A stretch of DNA of 64,000 nucleotides, taken from positions 62,001 to 126,000 of the forward strand of contig WNNJ02003012.1 of assembly GCA_012934845.2 (NCBI GenBank), read 5' to 3'. How positions within the stretch are numbered: position 1 is the first letter of the stretch; each line of letters opens with the position of its first letter. A model generated the notes under the pieces. The model had not been told where the DNA came from, did not search any database, and worked only from the letters and a program-made list of their open reading frames with translations. Source of the stretch: Pomphorhynchus laevis. Lineage: Eukaryota; Acanthocephala; Palaeacanthocephala; Echinorhynchida; Pomphorhynchidae. Both the position numbers and the translations under genes were made by a program. Below, piece by piece: positions 44,817 to 56,461 of this stretch.

Positions 44817-47800
44817 ATGCCTGCTTCTGGTCTATCAAGAAGAAGACCTAAAATAACAATACAAAGATCCGCGTCTGCAACACGCGTAATGCCACCTCGC
44901 GCAATAAAAAGAATGATTTCAAATGATAATTCTGAGCCGTCGACTATTAGAAATGAACACGCTAGTGTTAAACATGTAAAATATTCGAAAAAATGCCGAA
45001 TTTTAGAGAACATAGGAATGAGCAGAATGGACCTATCAGATTATATGTTTTGGGATATAGCAACACCCAATAAAATATGTTGGCACCTTTCAACTTGCGA
45101 TATTTTTGATAAATTGTCTTTAGAACATATTCATGGTGTTAAAGTTAAGTGTTTCTACTTAACTAATGAAACGATTAAAACACTTAAATTGTTTGACGAA
45201 ATTTATAATTTTCTTGTGGATGCGGAATTCACTTGGGAGCTACGGAGCCAGAGGATCGTAGGGTGATAATGTATCGCATGCGAGCATTAGAAGGGGAAGT
45301 AGTAACCTTTGAATTTCTAGAAAATGATAGTGGAGAAAATGAAAGTGAAGTGCCAGTAAAAGAAATAGTGGTTGATGACGGCTCTACAGATTATAGAATT
45401 AAAGTAAATATTGAAATAATCAATCGTGTAAAACAGAAAAGAGCTGATAGCTCACCATCGGATTGTTCTGATGAATCTATGTCTGGTGCGAGTAAGACAA
45501 TTGTTCAAAATGTGCCACCATGGCAAAAGATGATGAAGTTTGGTAAGCACTCTATATCGGGTGCTGCCAACTGCGTAACAGATTTGCCTTGGGGTATGGG
45601 AGATTAAGGTCAAGCCGCAAATTTCGTTGAATGTTTAAGTAAATTATATGATACAACATCAGGAGGGGTTCGATGGTTGTTAGATGAAAGGAGATTTTTA
45701 ATCCGATCGAATTTATTGAAGCTTTCAGTGCCTCACAAAACATCATTTTTGTCAACACAAAACGTGAATATGACCTCAGGACGTGTTCCTAGGTCTATAA
45801 CTTTAGAATCTGTAAGCCACCGCTTACTATATAAACTGGAGGATACGGCGATTAGCCATGTAATGACAGGAGCCATTCCTGACACAAAAAGAGTTCAGAA
45901 TTGTTTGACTTCTGAACAGCAACTATCTCCAGAATTGGCAGCCAGGGTCTCTGGTTTGCTACTTAACTAAAAAAATGTATATGACAATACAATGATTTAT
46001 GTTGTAGGATGGATACTTTATTGGCTGCTAGGAATAGCTGAGTATTTAACTGTCAATAATAAGCCAGTAGTAGAAATAGTGCCTACTGCTGATAATGTAA
46101 TACCATATAGGAATGTTAGGGCCGCAGCTGCAGAACCGATGTATCAAGCAGTGGCTGCAGATTTTTCTAATTTGACATTCGTCTTATTCTCTGAAAATTG
46201 GAATGACGAAGATTTAATTGTATTAGCAGGAATGGCAGCTGGACTGCCTAGATTAAGAACTCACGCTAACTATGCGCATCATTTACCATCTTTAGCTATA
46301 AATAGTCCACCGATTAATTTTGTTTGTTACGGAGCAGGTGAAAGGGTGTTACAACCCTGGAATCTGGTGAACTCTGGGGCGGTCAAGTCGGTTTTAGGCA
46401 AACTGGCCACTTCTCGCAATGAGAATGACCAGTATGTACACGGATTTATTAGAGCAGTGACTTTGGCTTTCAGATGGGTTTTATCCCATAATAACACGTA
46501 TGCACTCAGCTCCACATTATTTGAGATCAATACAATTCCAATCTGTGCACCTGGAGACAGTAATTGGATGTGACGAGCCCTCAAAGCAACCACGGCATAC
46601 AAAGGAACGAGCACATCAGCAAAAGACGGCGGTTTAATTAAAGTTCTGAATAAGAATGATATATTTACTACTGGAATTATAGCGGCTAGGATCTTATCTG
46701 TAGGAATGTCGTTATTCTTTGACACGTGGAATCTCACAGGCACAATCTTACAAGATTGGCTTGGAAAGAGATTCGAATTTCTAATTGATGGACAGGTCAT
46801 TAATGACTTATTCTGCGTAAATCCGGATTTAGAAACATCCCATATTTACGCATTTACTGTATGGGCTGTAGGGGAATTGACAGGTCTTATATTTCCATTA
46901 GATGTCTGGTATAATACCAGCTGGAATACTCGTGCTTCGGGAAATGCATATCGCAATTCTCCAACCATGGCTCAGCTCCATCCGAATAGGATACCGTACA
47001 TGAGCAATCCTCAAAGTTTATCATTCCTATTATTGAAATGGCCGAGTGTGTGGGGTGTGTTATGCCCCATAATCAACATTAACTTGAAAGATGAAGTACT
47101 ACCCAGATTTAGAGCAGGCGGAGTGACAGAGTGGCCTTCGTGGCAGGGGACGGACATATATGATCAGAAACGGTTAACAGATGAGGTCCACATAAAAGTG
47201 GACTATATACATATGGTGATAAATGCACTACACCAAGAAACGGATAGGGTGCCTCGATGGCAAGTCTGGATCAGAAGACCGGAAGCTAAGGATTGGTCTA
47301 CTAATGATAAAGCCGACTTAAATCAGATAAGACCCATGTGGGTAGACCACTGGGGATTACGACCGGGATCTATGAAACCGTATTGCTGGCGGGATAACGT
47401 ACAAATAGCATATGGATTCAGACTGGCTCCTGGTGATGTGAACCAGCCAGTAATTTATTTTCTAGGAATGTGTCTTACTAATAACGAACTGTTTAATGCT
47501 GGCATATATTTGCCAAAGGTATTTGTACCATCATCTCATAGAGCTACGGCCTCTTCATGTCTAGCTCGTTTGATTGCCTCCAGGGGCAAAGGACGAGTGG
47601 AGGGGTCCAAGGACGCCGACAATGGTCAGGGAAACGAGTAGAGGGGTTACTTGAGTATAGCCCTTCTATAAGTTTCCCGGTCCTACATTTTCCCAGCTTT
47701 TTAAAGACGTTGCTGTGATTTTTAATTTTTTAACAACCGGTGCTGGGACCGGTGATGTGTTTTTAAAAGGACCTAAGGCGACAGTGCCACATTTGCTTTC

Positions 47801-48860
47801 TATTTATAAGTTCGAAATAATTAAAACCTATAATAGAAGCGGTGTGGCCAGGGAAACTAATAGAGATGGGCAAAGTGGCCCCTGGTTTCATGAATGGATG
47901 ACCCGACCTCATCATACAAATTTACATATGTTGAAGAAAATAGAATCTGAATACAGGAGGGGAAGGATTAGCAAAGGATTATTCAATATCTGGTTAGGTT
48001 TAAATGGTGGAGCATATCAAATGAATGACTCTGTTGAATCAATGAAGCTTTGGAAAGAGGCTATTAAAGCAGCGAAACAATCTAGAAAAACATCATTGGA
48101 GAATATAGATATCATAAAAATGAGATCAAGTTTTACAGACAGTGGGGATTTTGTGAAGACAAATCTATTGCAATTATATCAATCAATAGGCATGAAGCAA
48201 TTTAGAATCAAAGGTGATAATCAAAAACCAGCTGAATATCGATCCGTATATAAAAATCTGGTGTATAGTTGTCCAATACATGGGTTAAAACATATAAGAA
48301 TAACTAAGAATATAACCAAAAGCAGAAAACATTTAATGTTTTTAAACGAATTATTTCGATGGGCAACTAGAGGTGAGAAAACAAAGACTAACTTAGATAT
48401 GGCGTCATTAGTTTTCCAGGCTGTAAAAGGAGGGTATTTGGATGTTATCAATGAAGCTTTAGGCTTTTTACCTATTGGATTGTGGAATATAACCGTTGCT
48501 GCCGTATTAATCATGTTTCTAGGTAGTGGTAGCATTAAATATATTAAAAACTATATGACTGAAAATAAATTATGTTGTTTACATTGGAAAGAGTGGCACA
48601 AGGTATGGAAACCTTTCAGTATAGCAGTGCGACACACAGCAAATTGGCACGATGGTAATGAACTCTCTTTAGACGATATCTCTCATTTAGCTTATTGTGA
48701 GTTACCTATAGGTAGAGATTTAAATAAGAGTGATTGGGTTCAAGAGAATAAGAATCGAACAAGTGGTGAGAGGCCACTCCTAGATATATTTGGACTTGAT
48801 TCTCTGACAGATCTTAAATGTCATTTGGATGATATTATTAGAGAATATCATCAGGAATGA
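44817..48860 (+). other. endogenous viral element: toti-like dsRNA virus (capsid plus N-terminal polymerase region), fossil
   Basis: About 4 kb of virus-like coding sequence in one orientation with about four breaks. Part 1 (about 44817-47641) is capsid-like: basic N-terminus (SRRRPKITIQRSASATRV), an acidic middle, then a W- and P-rich shell region (VFPLDVWYN-like at about 46895, NSPTMAQLHPNRIPYM, KWPSVWGVLCPI, WVDHWGLRPGSMKPYCW). Part 2 (about 47715-48860) is an open 381-residue frame (GAGTGDVFLKGPKATV start). Its place after the capsid and its lack of any GDD motif fit the N-terminal region of a totivirus or artivirus RdRp. Such viruses make capsid-polymerase fusions by ribosomal frameshifting. 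The polymerase core is absent, so the integration is 3'-truncated. Family is inferred from architecture and composition. Moderate age. Confidence 0.55.
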
Positions 48861-48867
48861 TATCAGC

Positions 48868-49103
48868 AGGAAGGAAGACAGCAGAAATTTTAGACTCGTA
48901 TCAAAAACGGAACGATCAACCTCAAACATTTCAGTCTTCAGAGCGTTATCATCATCGGACACAATGCTGCCTGAACAACAGAATATGCTGGAACAAATGA
49001 TGCATGCTATAGCTCGCCTAGAACGCCACGTACACGATCTACAATCTAGCAAGATCCAGCAATCGACCGTAGACGTCACGATGGCTCCAGTACAAGAAAA
49101 TAG
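48868..49103 (+). pseudogene. gag-like coiled-coil gene, 5' part (fossil), split by Merlin
   Basis: After CAGGAAGGAAGACAGCAG (the leader text shared with the hairpin module family), an open frame encodes LPEQQNMLEQMMHAIARLER then HVHDLQSSK and VTMAPV. The heptad-like spacing of L, M and I suggests a coiled coil. A broken relative lies at 9435-9660. The frame is interrupted by Merlin at 49104 and related text continues at 51385. Because it neighbours a hepadnavirus-like polymerase and a gag-like role is possible, it is treated as part of a virus-like element. Function unknown. Confidence 0.45.
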
Positions 49104-51376
49104 GGATCTTTTCAGTTTGAGGCACTTTGTCTAAATTACACAAAAAGTCTGTTTGTTGTACATCTTCATGTGCTCTTTCGAATGGCGTATAATTTTTTTG
49201 GGAGAAACGCGTTTGTGGCTAAAAATTTTAATATTTAAATTTTTTCATAAAAATTTAAAATTTAATTTAATTTTTTTTCAAGGCGCTATAAACTCAAAAC
49301 TTCATTTGTTTAAAATATATCAATAACCTTTGTAATTGTAATCATTTAAAAATATTTCAACAAAAAATTTAAAAAATATTTAAATTTTGTTTTTTTCCTA
49401 AAATTAAAGATTTAATTTCAAAATATCTCGACAAATACCAATACTACGCTATTATTTTTATCGTGCCATTCTAATCGCTACGTCTACTATGGCTTATATT
49501 TTAAATATGTAGTTATTTGTATATTGCTTTAAAAAGTTATTCCAAATTAATTGCAAATAGTTTTTATTTTCTCAATTTTGATCGATCAATCGATTGTTTT
49601 TGTAAAAATTTGATGCTATTATTGGAATAACTGTATAATTTTAGATGTCTAATAATATTAATTTAGAGTGGATATTGCGAAACATTTCTACAGAATTAGA
49701 TGCTGTCAAGTTTTTACAGAATTATCGATTAATTCCAAGTGGTATGAAATGGTTATATTTGGTTCGAAATAATTATATATTTATCTTCTTTTGTAGAAAT
49801 AAGATGCTGTCGTAAGCATTTAATGACATTAAGTGTCAGATGTAATAAAGTATATTGGAGATGCCAAAAATCGAAATGCTCCGTTTCAACTACAGTTCGA
49901 AGTGGGACTTGGTTTGAAGGAGCACGATTACCGCTTCGTAAAACAATTATGTTTATGTACTGTTGGTCTAAACAATTAACCAGCATTAAATTTTGCGAAG
50001 AAGAATTGGCGATTGATCACAGCACGACCGTTGACTACAATAGTTACATGCGCGAGGCTTGTGCCGATGAAATATTAAAAAATCCATGTAAGATAGGGGG
50101 CGAAAATATAATAGTTGAGATCGATGAAACAGTTTTCGCCCGTCGGAAATATAATAGGGGGCGCATGCTTCCACAACAATGGGTTTTCGGTGGCGTGTGT
50201 AGATAAACATCTAAAGTGTTTCTTTTTGCTGTTGATCATAGAAATGCTAAAACTCTTAACGAGTGCATACTACCTGGATCGATCATTCATTCAGATCTAT
50301 GGAAAGGGTATTGTGGTGTGCAAACCCTAGAAGGATACAGATTTGAACACCGAACTGTAAATCATTCAGTTGACTTTGTTAGCTCAGAAGGAATTCATAC
50401 TCAACAAATTGAGTCAACATGGAACCAGCTTAAATCAGGCAATAGAAAGCGATGGAGTACACATCGCTCAATGATTGACTCATATTTGGTCGAATTCATT
50501 TGGCACAGACGTCATCGAAATGACAATAAATTAGAGTCCATATTCGAGTGTCTAAGGAATTTTAAGATATGCCAATAATTTTATTTATTCGGTAAATATT
50601 TGAAACCGTTGTGCCTTTTGAAAAATTATAAGTAAAACGGTTTTGAATTTCTAAGTTCTATCAAATGCAACCGCGTAGTTTAATCAAATATTTACCCCCA
50701 TTCATCCCCTTCGCTTGATGTCACTGACCATCAACAATTTGGGACCTCATTCACAATTCCAGTAAATAAGACCTCAACTGTTGAGATCCACCGACATCAA
50801 GCAGAGAGGAGGAAATTGAATATAAAAGGAATAATGAAGATAAGTTCCAACAAAATGGATTTAATGTCTTATTAAGGATCGATTGTTTGACCAAAATTAA
50901 AATAAACTTAAAAATATGCATATTTTGAAAAGACATCTTAAATAACTCTTTTTTGAATGATTCAAATATTTTAATATTTTCAACTTAAGTCAATATAACT
51001 GTGATGTTTACGATAACGCAATAAAAATTATATGTTATAATTGCAAAATTTTAAGATATTTCAAATTCAAATTACTTTTTGAACAAAAAAATAAAAAAAT
51101 TGTATGTTTTTTCGTGAGAGCATAGAAAAAATCTCAAATCATTGTATATTGATAAGATATATGAAAAATACTTAAATATAATTTTTTAAGTTTCTAACTT
51201 TGAAATTTGAAATTAAAATTAAATTTTAAATTATTATGAAAAAATTTTTATATTTTTTTAGCCACAAACGCATTTCTCTCAAAAAATTTATACGCCATTC
51301 GAAAGAGCACATGAAGATGTACAATAAACAGACTTTTTGCGTAATTTGGACAAAGTGCCTCAAACTGAAAAGATCC
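49104..51376 (+). mobile_element. Merlin DNA transposon (IS1016/IS1595 superfamily)
   Basis: 2273 bp with inverted termini of roughly 150-175 bp (GGATCTTTTCAGTTTGAGGC at the left, its complement at the right). An 8-bp target duplication GAAAATAG lies at 49096-49103 and 51377-51384, the expected size for Merlin. It is inserted inside the gag-like gene. Outside the transposase the interior is very AT-rich and gene-free (49270-49640 and 50580-51230). An 8-10 bp duplication with an ISXO2-like transposase is diagnostic. Confidence 0.95.
49645..50576 (+). pseudogene. Merlin transposase with a 55-nt intron and one stop
   Basis: Exon 1 is 49645-49741 (MSNNINLEWILRNISTELDA...). A GT-AG intron of 55 nt (49742-49796) restores the frame into a zinc-ribbon region, IRCCRKHLMTLSVRCNKVYW then CQKSKC. 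The ISXO2/IS1595 DDE core follows: IVEIDETVFARRKYNRGR (first D), WVFGGVCR, IIHSDLWKGYCGV (second D), NHSVDFVSSEGIHTQQIEST (E). An in-frame TAA at 50204-50206, just after GGVCR, is the only lesion in an otherwise full-length protein of about 290 residues. The intron call rests on frame continuity and consensus ends (GTATGA...TTTTGTAG). The three catalytic residues are intact, so the copy is young. Confidence 0.9.
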
Positions 51377-51384
51377 GAAAATAG

Positions 51385-51746
51385 CTTTACCAAGCAAGAT
51401 ACTGCAGAGTTCATCACTCGGATCGAGGCTGCTTTGAATAACCCGCGAGCTAAACCACGAGATACTCACGAGCTGGCCGCCAATCTCGGGATGTTGAAAG
51501 CAATGACGGAGGAAGATCATAATTATAACGTGGCAAAGGAATGGTATCAGCTCTTCTTCCGTCGAGTGGTAACGATCTTTATGGCAGTAACCCATGGATG
51601 GCTGGAGGTGGCACCTCAGTTAACTCGTGTGACTGCGGTGGTTGCCGACTTCGCCAGGAGAATCGGTCTAGACTTAAACCGGCCGCAACAGCTTCCTTAC
51701 ACGCAACATCTATATTCACGGGACAATAATATGGCGATAAGAACAT
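51385..51746 (+). pseudogene. gag-like gene, 3' part (fossil)
   Basis: Open frame after Merlin with KQDTAEFITRIEAALNNPRA, TEEDHNYNVAKEWYQLFFRR, VVADFARRIGLDL and the end SRDNNMAIRT. It looks mostly alpha-helical, with no zinc knuckle and no enzymatic motif. The last 100 bases recur at 27724-27830 directly after retroelement copy 1, linking this gene to the retroelement family in two places. An AAATAAAAAG polyadenylation-like site follows at about 51806. Family not recognised. A capsid or core protein of the retroelement is one possibility; a degraded host-derived gene is another. Confidence 0.4.
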
Positions 51747-54533
51747 AAAGCGGTAAGCCACAAAGGTCTAAAAATAAAAGGAAATAAGGAGATATCGTCT
51801 TTGTGTTGTAAATAAAAAGAATAATAATGTTTCTTTTTTTCTATCATTTAAGTTAGCAAGGTTTGTTTTTATGTTTTGGGTCTACTAGTTAAAGAGGAAG
51901 GGGTAAGAAAATATCTGGGAAAACGGCGCTCAAGTGAGACTGGGGCCGTAAGTTCAACCTGCACTTTGAATAGGCGTACGCTCTTAGAGAAAGTCCTTAC
52001 CTTAAATGTTAATCATCAAATTAGTAGATATGTGACTCGAGATCAATTGCTTGTGTACACTTTTGTTTGCATTTTTACTATGGAATATGCATTAAACAAG
52101 AATATTTTTAAAGGTTTAATTGAAAATTATAATTATAATTGAAAATGATTTTGATTTCTTTTAAATTATTTCAATTAGTTTCATTACTTCAGGTATTTGG
52201 ACATAAATCTAAAAGATTTGTGTTGGCAGCCTGGCGGTCTATCTATGCATCCAGCAGTGGATGATTCCCATCACTAATGAGATACAATATGTAGAAAAAT
52301 AAACACTAGGTATTTTGTTTCTTTTATTCTTCTTAGCCACTACGTCATAACGTGTAATGTAAAAATGCAAGAAACGGTATAATTTTAAAGAAAATTTCTA
52401 TGGTCTGCAAAATCATTAACATACTTTTGATAAAGCAATAAAATTGATGATAAATATATCATTTAAATTAATACAATTATATCTCATACACACCCCGAAT
52501 CAGTACTTCATGTTAATGGTTTGATTACGACATTAAATATAAATGTCGGGCAAAGTAACTTTATATAAAGTGGATCAACTTGGGACATGGAAATTAACAG
52601 ATTTATCTAACCGCCTTAGAATGAATGCCGCTTTACTCCAAGGACAAATATATTAATAAACGGCAGTATCTAAAAACCTCTACAGATTTTCACATTAGGA
52701 AATTAGTTTTACATTACGAGATTAGTTAAGTAGTAACGATTAAGACACTTTTTAAAACACTAAGGTGTTATCATAAAATTTTTACATTTTTGAGTGATGC
52801 ATAGAAATATTGGACAGCACTTTTATAGAAAGCGCAATATTTATCAAAATAAATTAATTCATTTCATTAACAACATGAACAAATGTTTTGCAATATACGT
52901 GGTGACGTTTGTAGATTAAGACTCTTAATTCGGATTTAAAACATTTAATTAAACCATCGAAATCTCTAAATTTATGAATATTCGGATATTCGTTTGCTAC
53001 TTGAATGCTTGTATATTTTATAGATTTCATTATAAATTAACTGTATCTCACAAATTAACAGAAGTAATTGACTGTAAATAACGCAGAAACCTAAAAATGA
53101 CCATACAGTAAGACAGCGACGATAAGCATAGTCGTTTTATTATGTTTCATTGTCTAGATTATGAAATATGAAAGTCATATAAAATAAAAGTGTCAATATT
53201 TCTTGTAATTTTAGTAAAATATAAAACCATGTTCTAAATTTGTGGGAATCTTTAAATATACTTCAAATTTTGTATTTTTATTTATTCATCAGAGAGAAAT
53301 CAATAGAAATTGATAACAACTTAAGCATACCAAGACTGAAATAGAAATATCAATTTTACAAAAAAACTACGTTAGTCACATAAAATAACTAACTCGATAA
53401 AACACTACTTGCTTTGACAAAAGTAAAACACATCTATAAGCTGTGCCTTTGTTATAAACAAATAAGTCAAAATGTGTAATAGGACAAACACAAAATGTTA
53501 ACAAGTAGAAGTCAGACAATTTTTAATCAACATTTACACATTCAAATTACAAATAACACAACTCGAATTTTCACAGAGTAAGATTTTGGTGTTACAAACA
53601 CACAAGATATTAGAACAACGTGTTTAATCTGTTTATGTTATGTCAAAATTAATGGTATAAATACGAACCTATAGAATACGGACTCTTAAATTTACCGTAG
53701 AGGAACGTAAGCCCGGCCTTATTATAGCGGATACACTTTTTATGCAAACTAAACGATTTTTCTGATATTTACTATCGAGAAAGTCAAAATAAATAACTTA
53801 GCAAGCACATATTTTATATCCAACAATGAATACAGTATTTGCGAATTAAGCTTAAATTAATCTTGTTAGTTTCCCGAATTCAATCGAAATCATCATGTTT
53901 TGTTTATATGCAATAATACGTAATTGTAAACTAAACGATTTTTACTAGTGTGCAATCAAAAATTCAAAGTAAAAAACTAAGACAGGAAATATTTTTATCA
54001 AACAATAAATACAGTATAAACGATATTATTTCAGAACGCTAATTTTCAAGAATACAGTTGAATATGGAAATATTTAACAATTTGAAATATATAAAACTTA
54101 ATTCACTCTATAGCTGTAATATTGTCTTCAAAAGAAAGAAAAGTATGAGATTTAATAAAGGAAATGGAACATCTCGAGAATGTATGTAATTTTTCTGCGG
54201 AAAGAGCATGTCGGCCTATAATGAATAATATAAGACAGATTATTGGCCGTATGTTCGAAATAAAGCCGTTATACTATATTGGAACGTTTTAGACAGTGTT
54301 CCCTGAGATGATAGAAGACGTTAAAAATTACCCGATAGAACGAAATGAAAATTACCAGATAAAAGACAACAAAAATTACCTGATAGAAGACAACAAGAAA
54401 ATCGGAATTATCGAATGCCGATAGGCATAGATTATTCATAGGAAATCAACTAACGATTCTTCTATAACGAAGAAATCATCATGTATTGTTTATATGCAAT
54501 AATACGTAATTGTAAACTAAACGATTTTTACTA

Positions 54534-56461
54534 CTGTCTTCCCTCGAAAATATGAAAGTTTCTTAATCTCGAAAATAAGAAAGTTTCTTTCTTATTTTCG
54601 AATGTAAAATTCTTTCTTATTTTCGAGATTTTTTTCTATCTATACCATTTTTTACCCCATATGACAAAATATATTTTCAACCAATCTACAAGAAATAACT
54701 ATACTATTAAGTTTAAGCTTGATGTGGTAAGATACATTGAGTCAAGAAATGAAGATGGATCTTTGAAGAAGCAGGCAGAGATTGCCAGAAAATACTCAAT
54801 ATCAGAAAAAATGCTTTACACGTGGGTGAACAATAAAAACGCAATGCTTGATATATTATCTGACAATTCTCTTTCGATAATCAAGAGGAGCAAGGTAGGC
54901 AAATCAGAAAGAAATACACCGTTTTTGGAGATTGTCAAGAATCTTTACAATTGGGTTCTCACTATGAATTCTAAGGGATTAGTTGTAAAGGATAAATATT
55001 TGAAACTCAAAGCATCAAATATGGCTAAAGACCTTGAAATTTGTGACTTTAAATCCTCTGATGGTTTTATTAGCAATTTTAAAAAAGAAACAATCTAGTT
55101 TGTCTTGCACAAACATCATGTAGATTCATACCCAAAAACGCAAAATCTTTGTCAATTAAATTCATAAACACAGCACGAGACTTAATAAAGAATCACAATA
55201 TCAAGCCAAAGAATATATTGAACTTTGATCAGGTTCCTAGATATTTTGGACAGGAAAACAGTAAGACACTAACTGTCAAGGGTTCTAAAAACGTGCTACT
55301 ATCTAAAGCTTCTACATCACATGCGCGATTTACTTATACGCCAATAATTTCAGCTGATGGAAGGTTTGTCGGAAGCCATTGCCTTTTTTCTAACTTAAAA
55401 AAAGCCTACATATACGAATAAGAATGTATTTGTAGATGCAAAGAAGACTGGTATATGGAGTGAAGAACTAACATGCTCTATTTTTGAGAAATATATTCTA
55501 TCGAGATGGGAAACTAGATTCGCTAGAGAACCAGTGTTCGTTATCATTGATTCATTTTCTGCACACTTGAAGCTAGCTGATAAATATATAAAGTATAATG
55601 TATTTATTATCTTTGTACCAAAAGGGATGACCCCTTTGTTACAAATGTTAGATGTTTCGATAAATCGATCATTCCAACAATACTATTGAGACAGAATTAA
55701 TGAATGGATGGCAGAAGCAATCGAAGACAAACATAACCGAACTAAAGCAGTAAATGTGAAAAGACCTTCTTATAGACTGTTACTGATATATGTAACTTTT
55801 TTACCGAAAAATCGACTCAAATATTATAACGAAAAGCTTCGAGATCTGTGGGGTTCTGGGAGATCATTTTAATATAGATAATCTACACTAACCACTTAAG
55901 AAATTGTTAACAGGGCAAGAAATCAATAAACACGAAATCATTAATTTAAAAATCGACGATCAGATCGAACTAATGATCGATTTTGATCAATGGATGTTTG
56001 TAGGTCAAGACGGCAATTCTTTTTTCAAGATTATATCTTATGTCCTATACGATATTTTCAACAAGCATCTTGATGTCAGAGATGATATAGTTCAAGGAAT
56101 AAAAAAATAGAAGATGTACAATATATATATGATGAAGAGTATCTAAAGGAAATGAATAAACCTGGACGCGCCGCCACAGAACTTGAAATATACACAGCAT
56201 CTATTGTGTATAATATCGTCATAAATCTTTGTTACGATACAAATCCGAATGAAAATAGTTTTAAATATGGTGAAGTAGATGAAGAAACGGAGCATACTAT
56301 CTTGAAATTAAAAAACACTTATTTATTAAAAAAATTGATTTTTACTTTTTCATAACTTTCTTATTTTCGAGATTAAGAAACCTTATTTTCAAGAATTTTA
56401 GAGATATTCGTGATTATAAGAAAATGCGTTTTTTTTCTTACTTATTTTCGAGGGAAGACAG
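54534..56461 (+). mobile_element. pogo/Tigger-type DNA transposon, decayed
   Basis: 1928 bp, ends CTGTCTTCCCTCGAAAATA and its inverted complement, with TA target duplications at 54532-54533 and 56462-56463. The empty site ACTAGTGTGC is seen in the first duplicate (about 53945), beta (about 30047) and alpha (about 16859). Subterminal regions carry several copies of CTCGAAAATAAGAAAG in both orientations (54560-54635 and 56350-56455). Confidence 0.93.
54661..56355 (+). pseudogene. pogo/Tigger transposase, broken into several frames
   Basis: The N-terminal frame (54661-55098) has a CENP-B/pogo-type helix-turn-helix: YTIKFKLDVVRYIES, KKQAEIARKYSISEKMLYTW. The catalytic domain is spread over 55149-55421 (ILNFDQVPRYF, first D; SHARFTYTPIISADG) and the next 300 bases: FVIIDSFSAHL (second D) and PLLQMLDVSINRSFQQYY (third D), a D-D-D triad as in pogo. 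A stop (TGA) follows QQYY at about 55687, a TAG at 55096 splits the N-terminal part, and frame changes near 55420 and 55870 complete the damage. The C-terminal acidic region runs to about 56355. All three catalytic acids can still be read, so the family call is firm. Confidence 0.88.

Larger units (their letters stand above)
27724..51623. repeat. macro-repeat copy beta, 23.9 kb
   Basis: From CTCGTGTGACT at 27724 the sequence is repeated from 51624 with an offset of 23.9 kb and about 98-99 percent apparent identity over 27724-29300. The match continues after the Gypsy (36550 pairs with 58401) to the right edge (42120 pairs with 64000). The offset falls to 21.85 kb after the Gypsy, which is accounted for by the Gypsy in beta and by the pogo element and a local duplication in gamma. 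The unit contains R450 repeats, the hairpin module, a Penelope fragment, repeat R, the retroelement, the viral fossil and the gag-like gene. Confidence 0.9.

Noticed and set aside
51236-51420. N-terminal part of the open frame that spans the right end of Merlin
   Set aside because: These codons are the Merlin terminal inverted repeat read through by chance into the gag-like gene.
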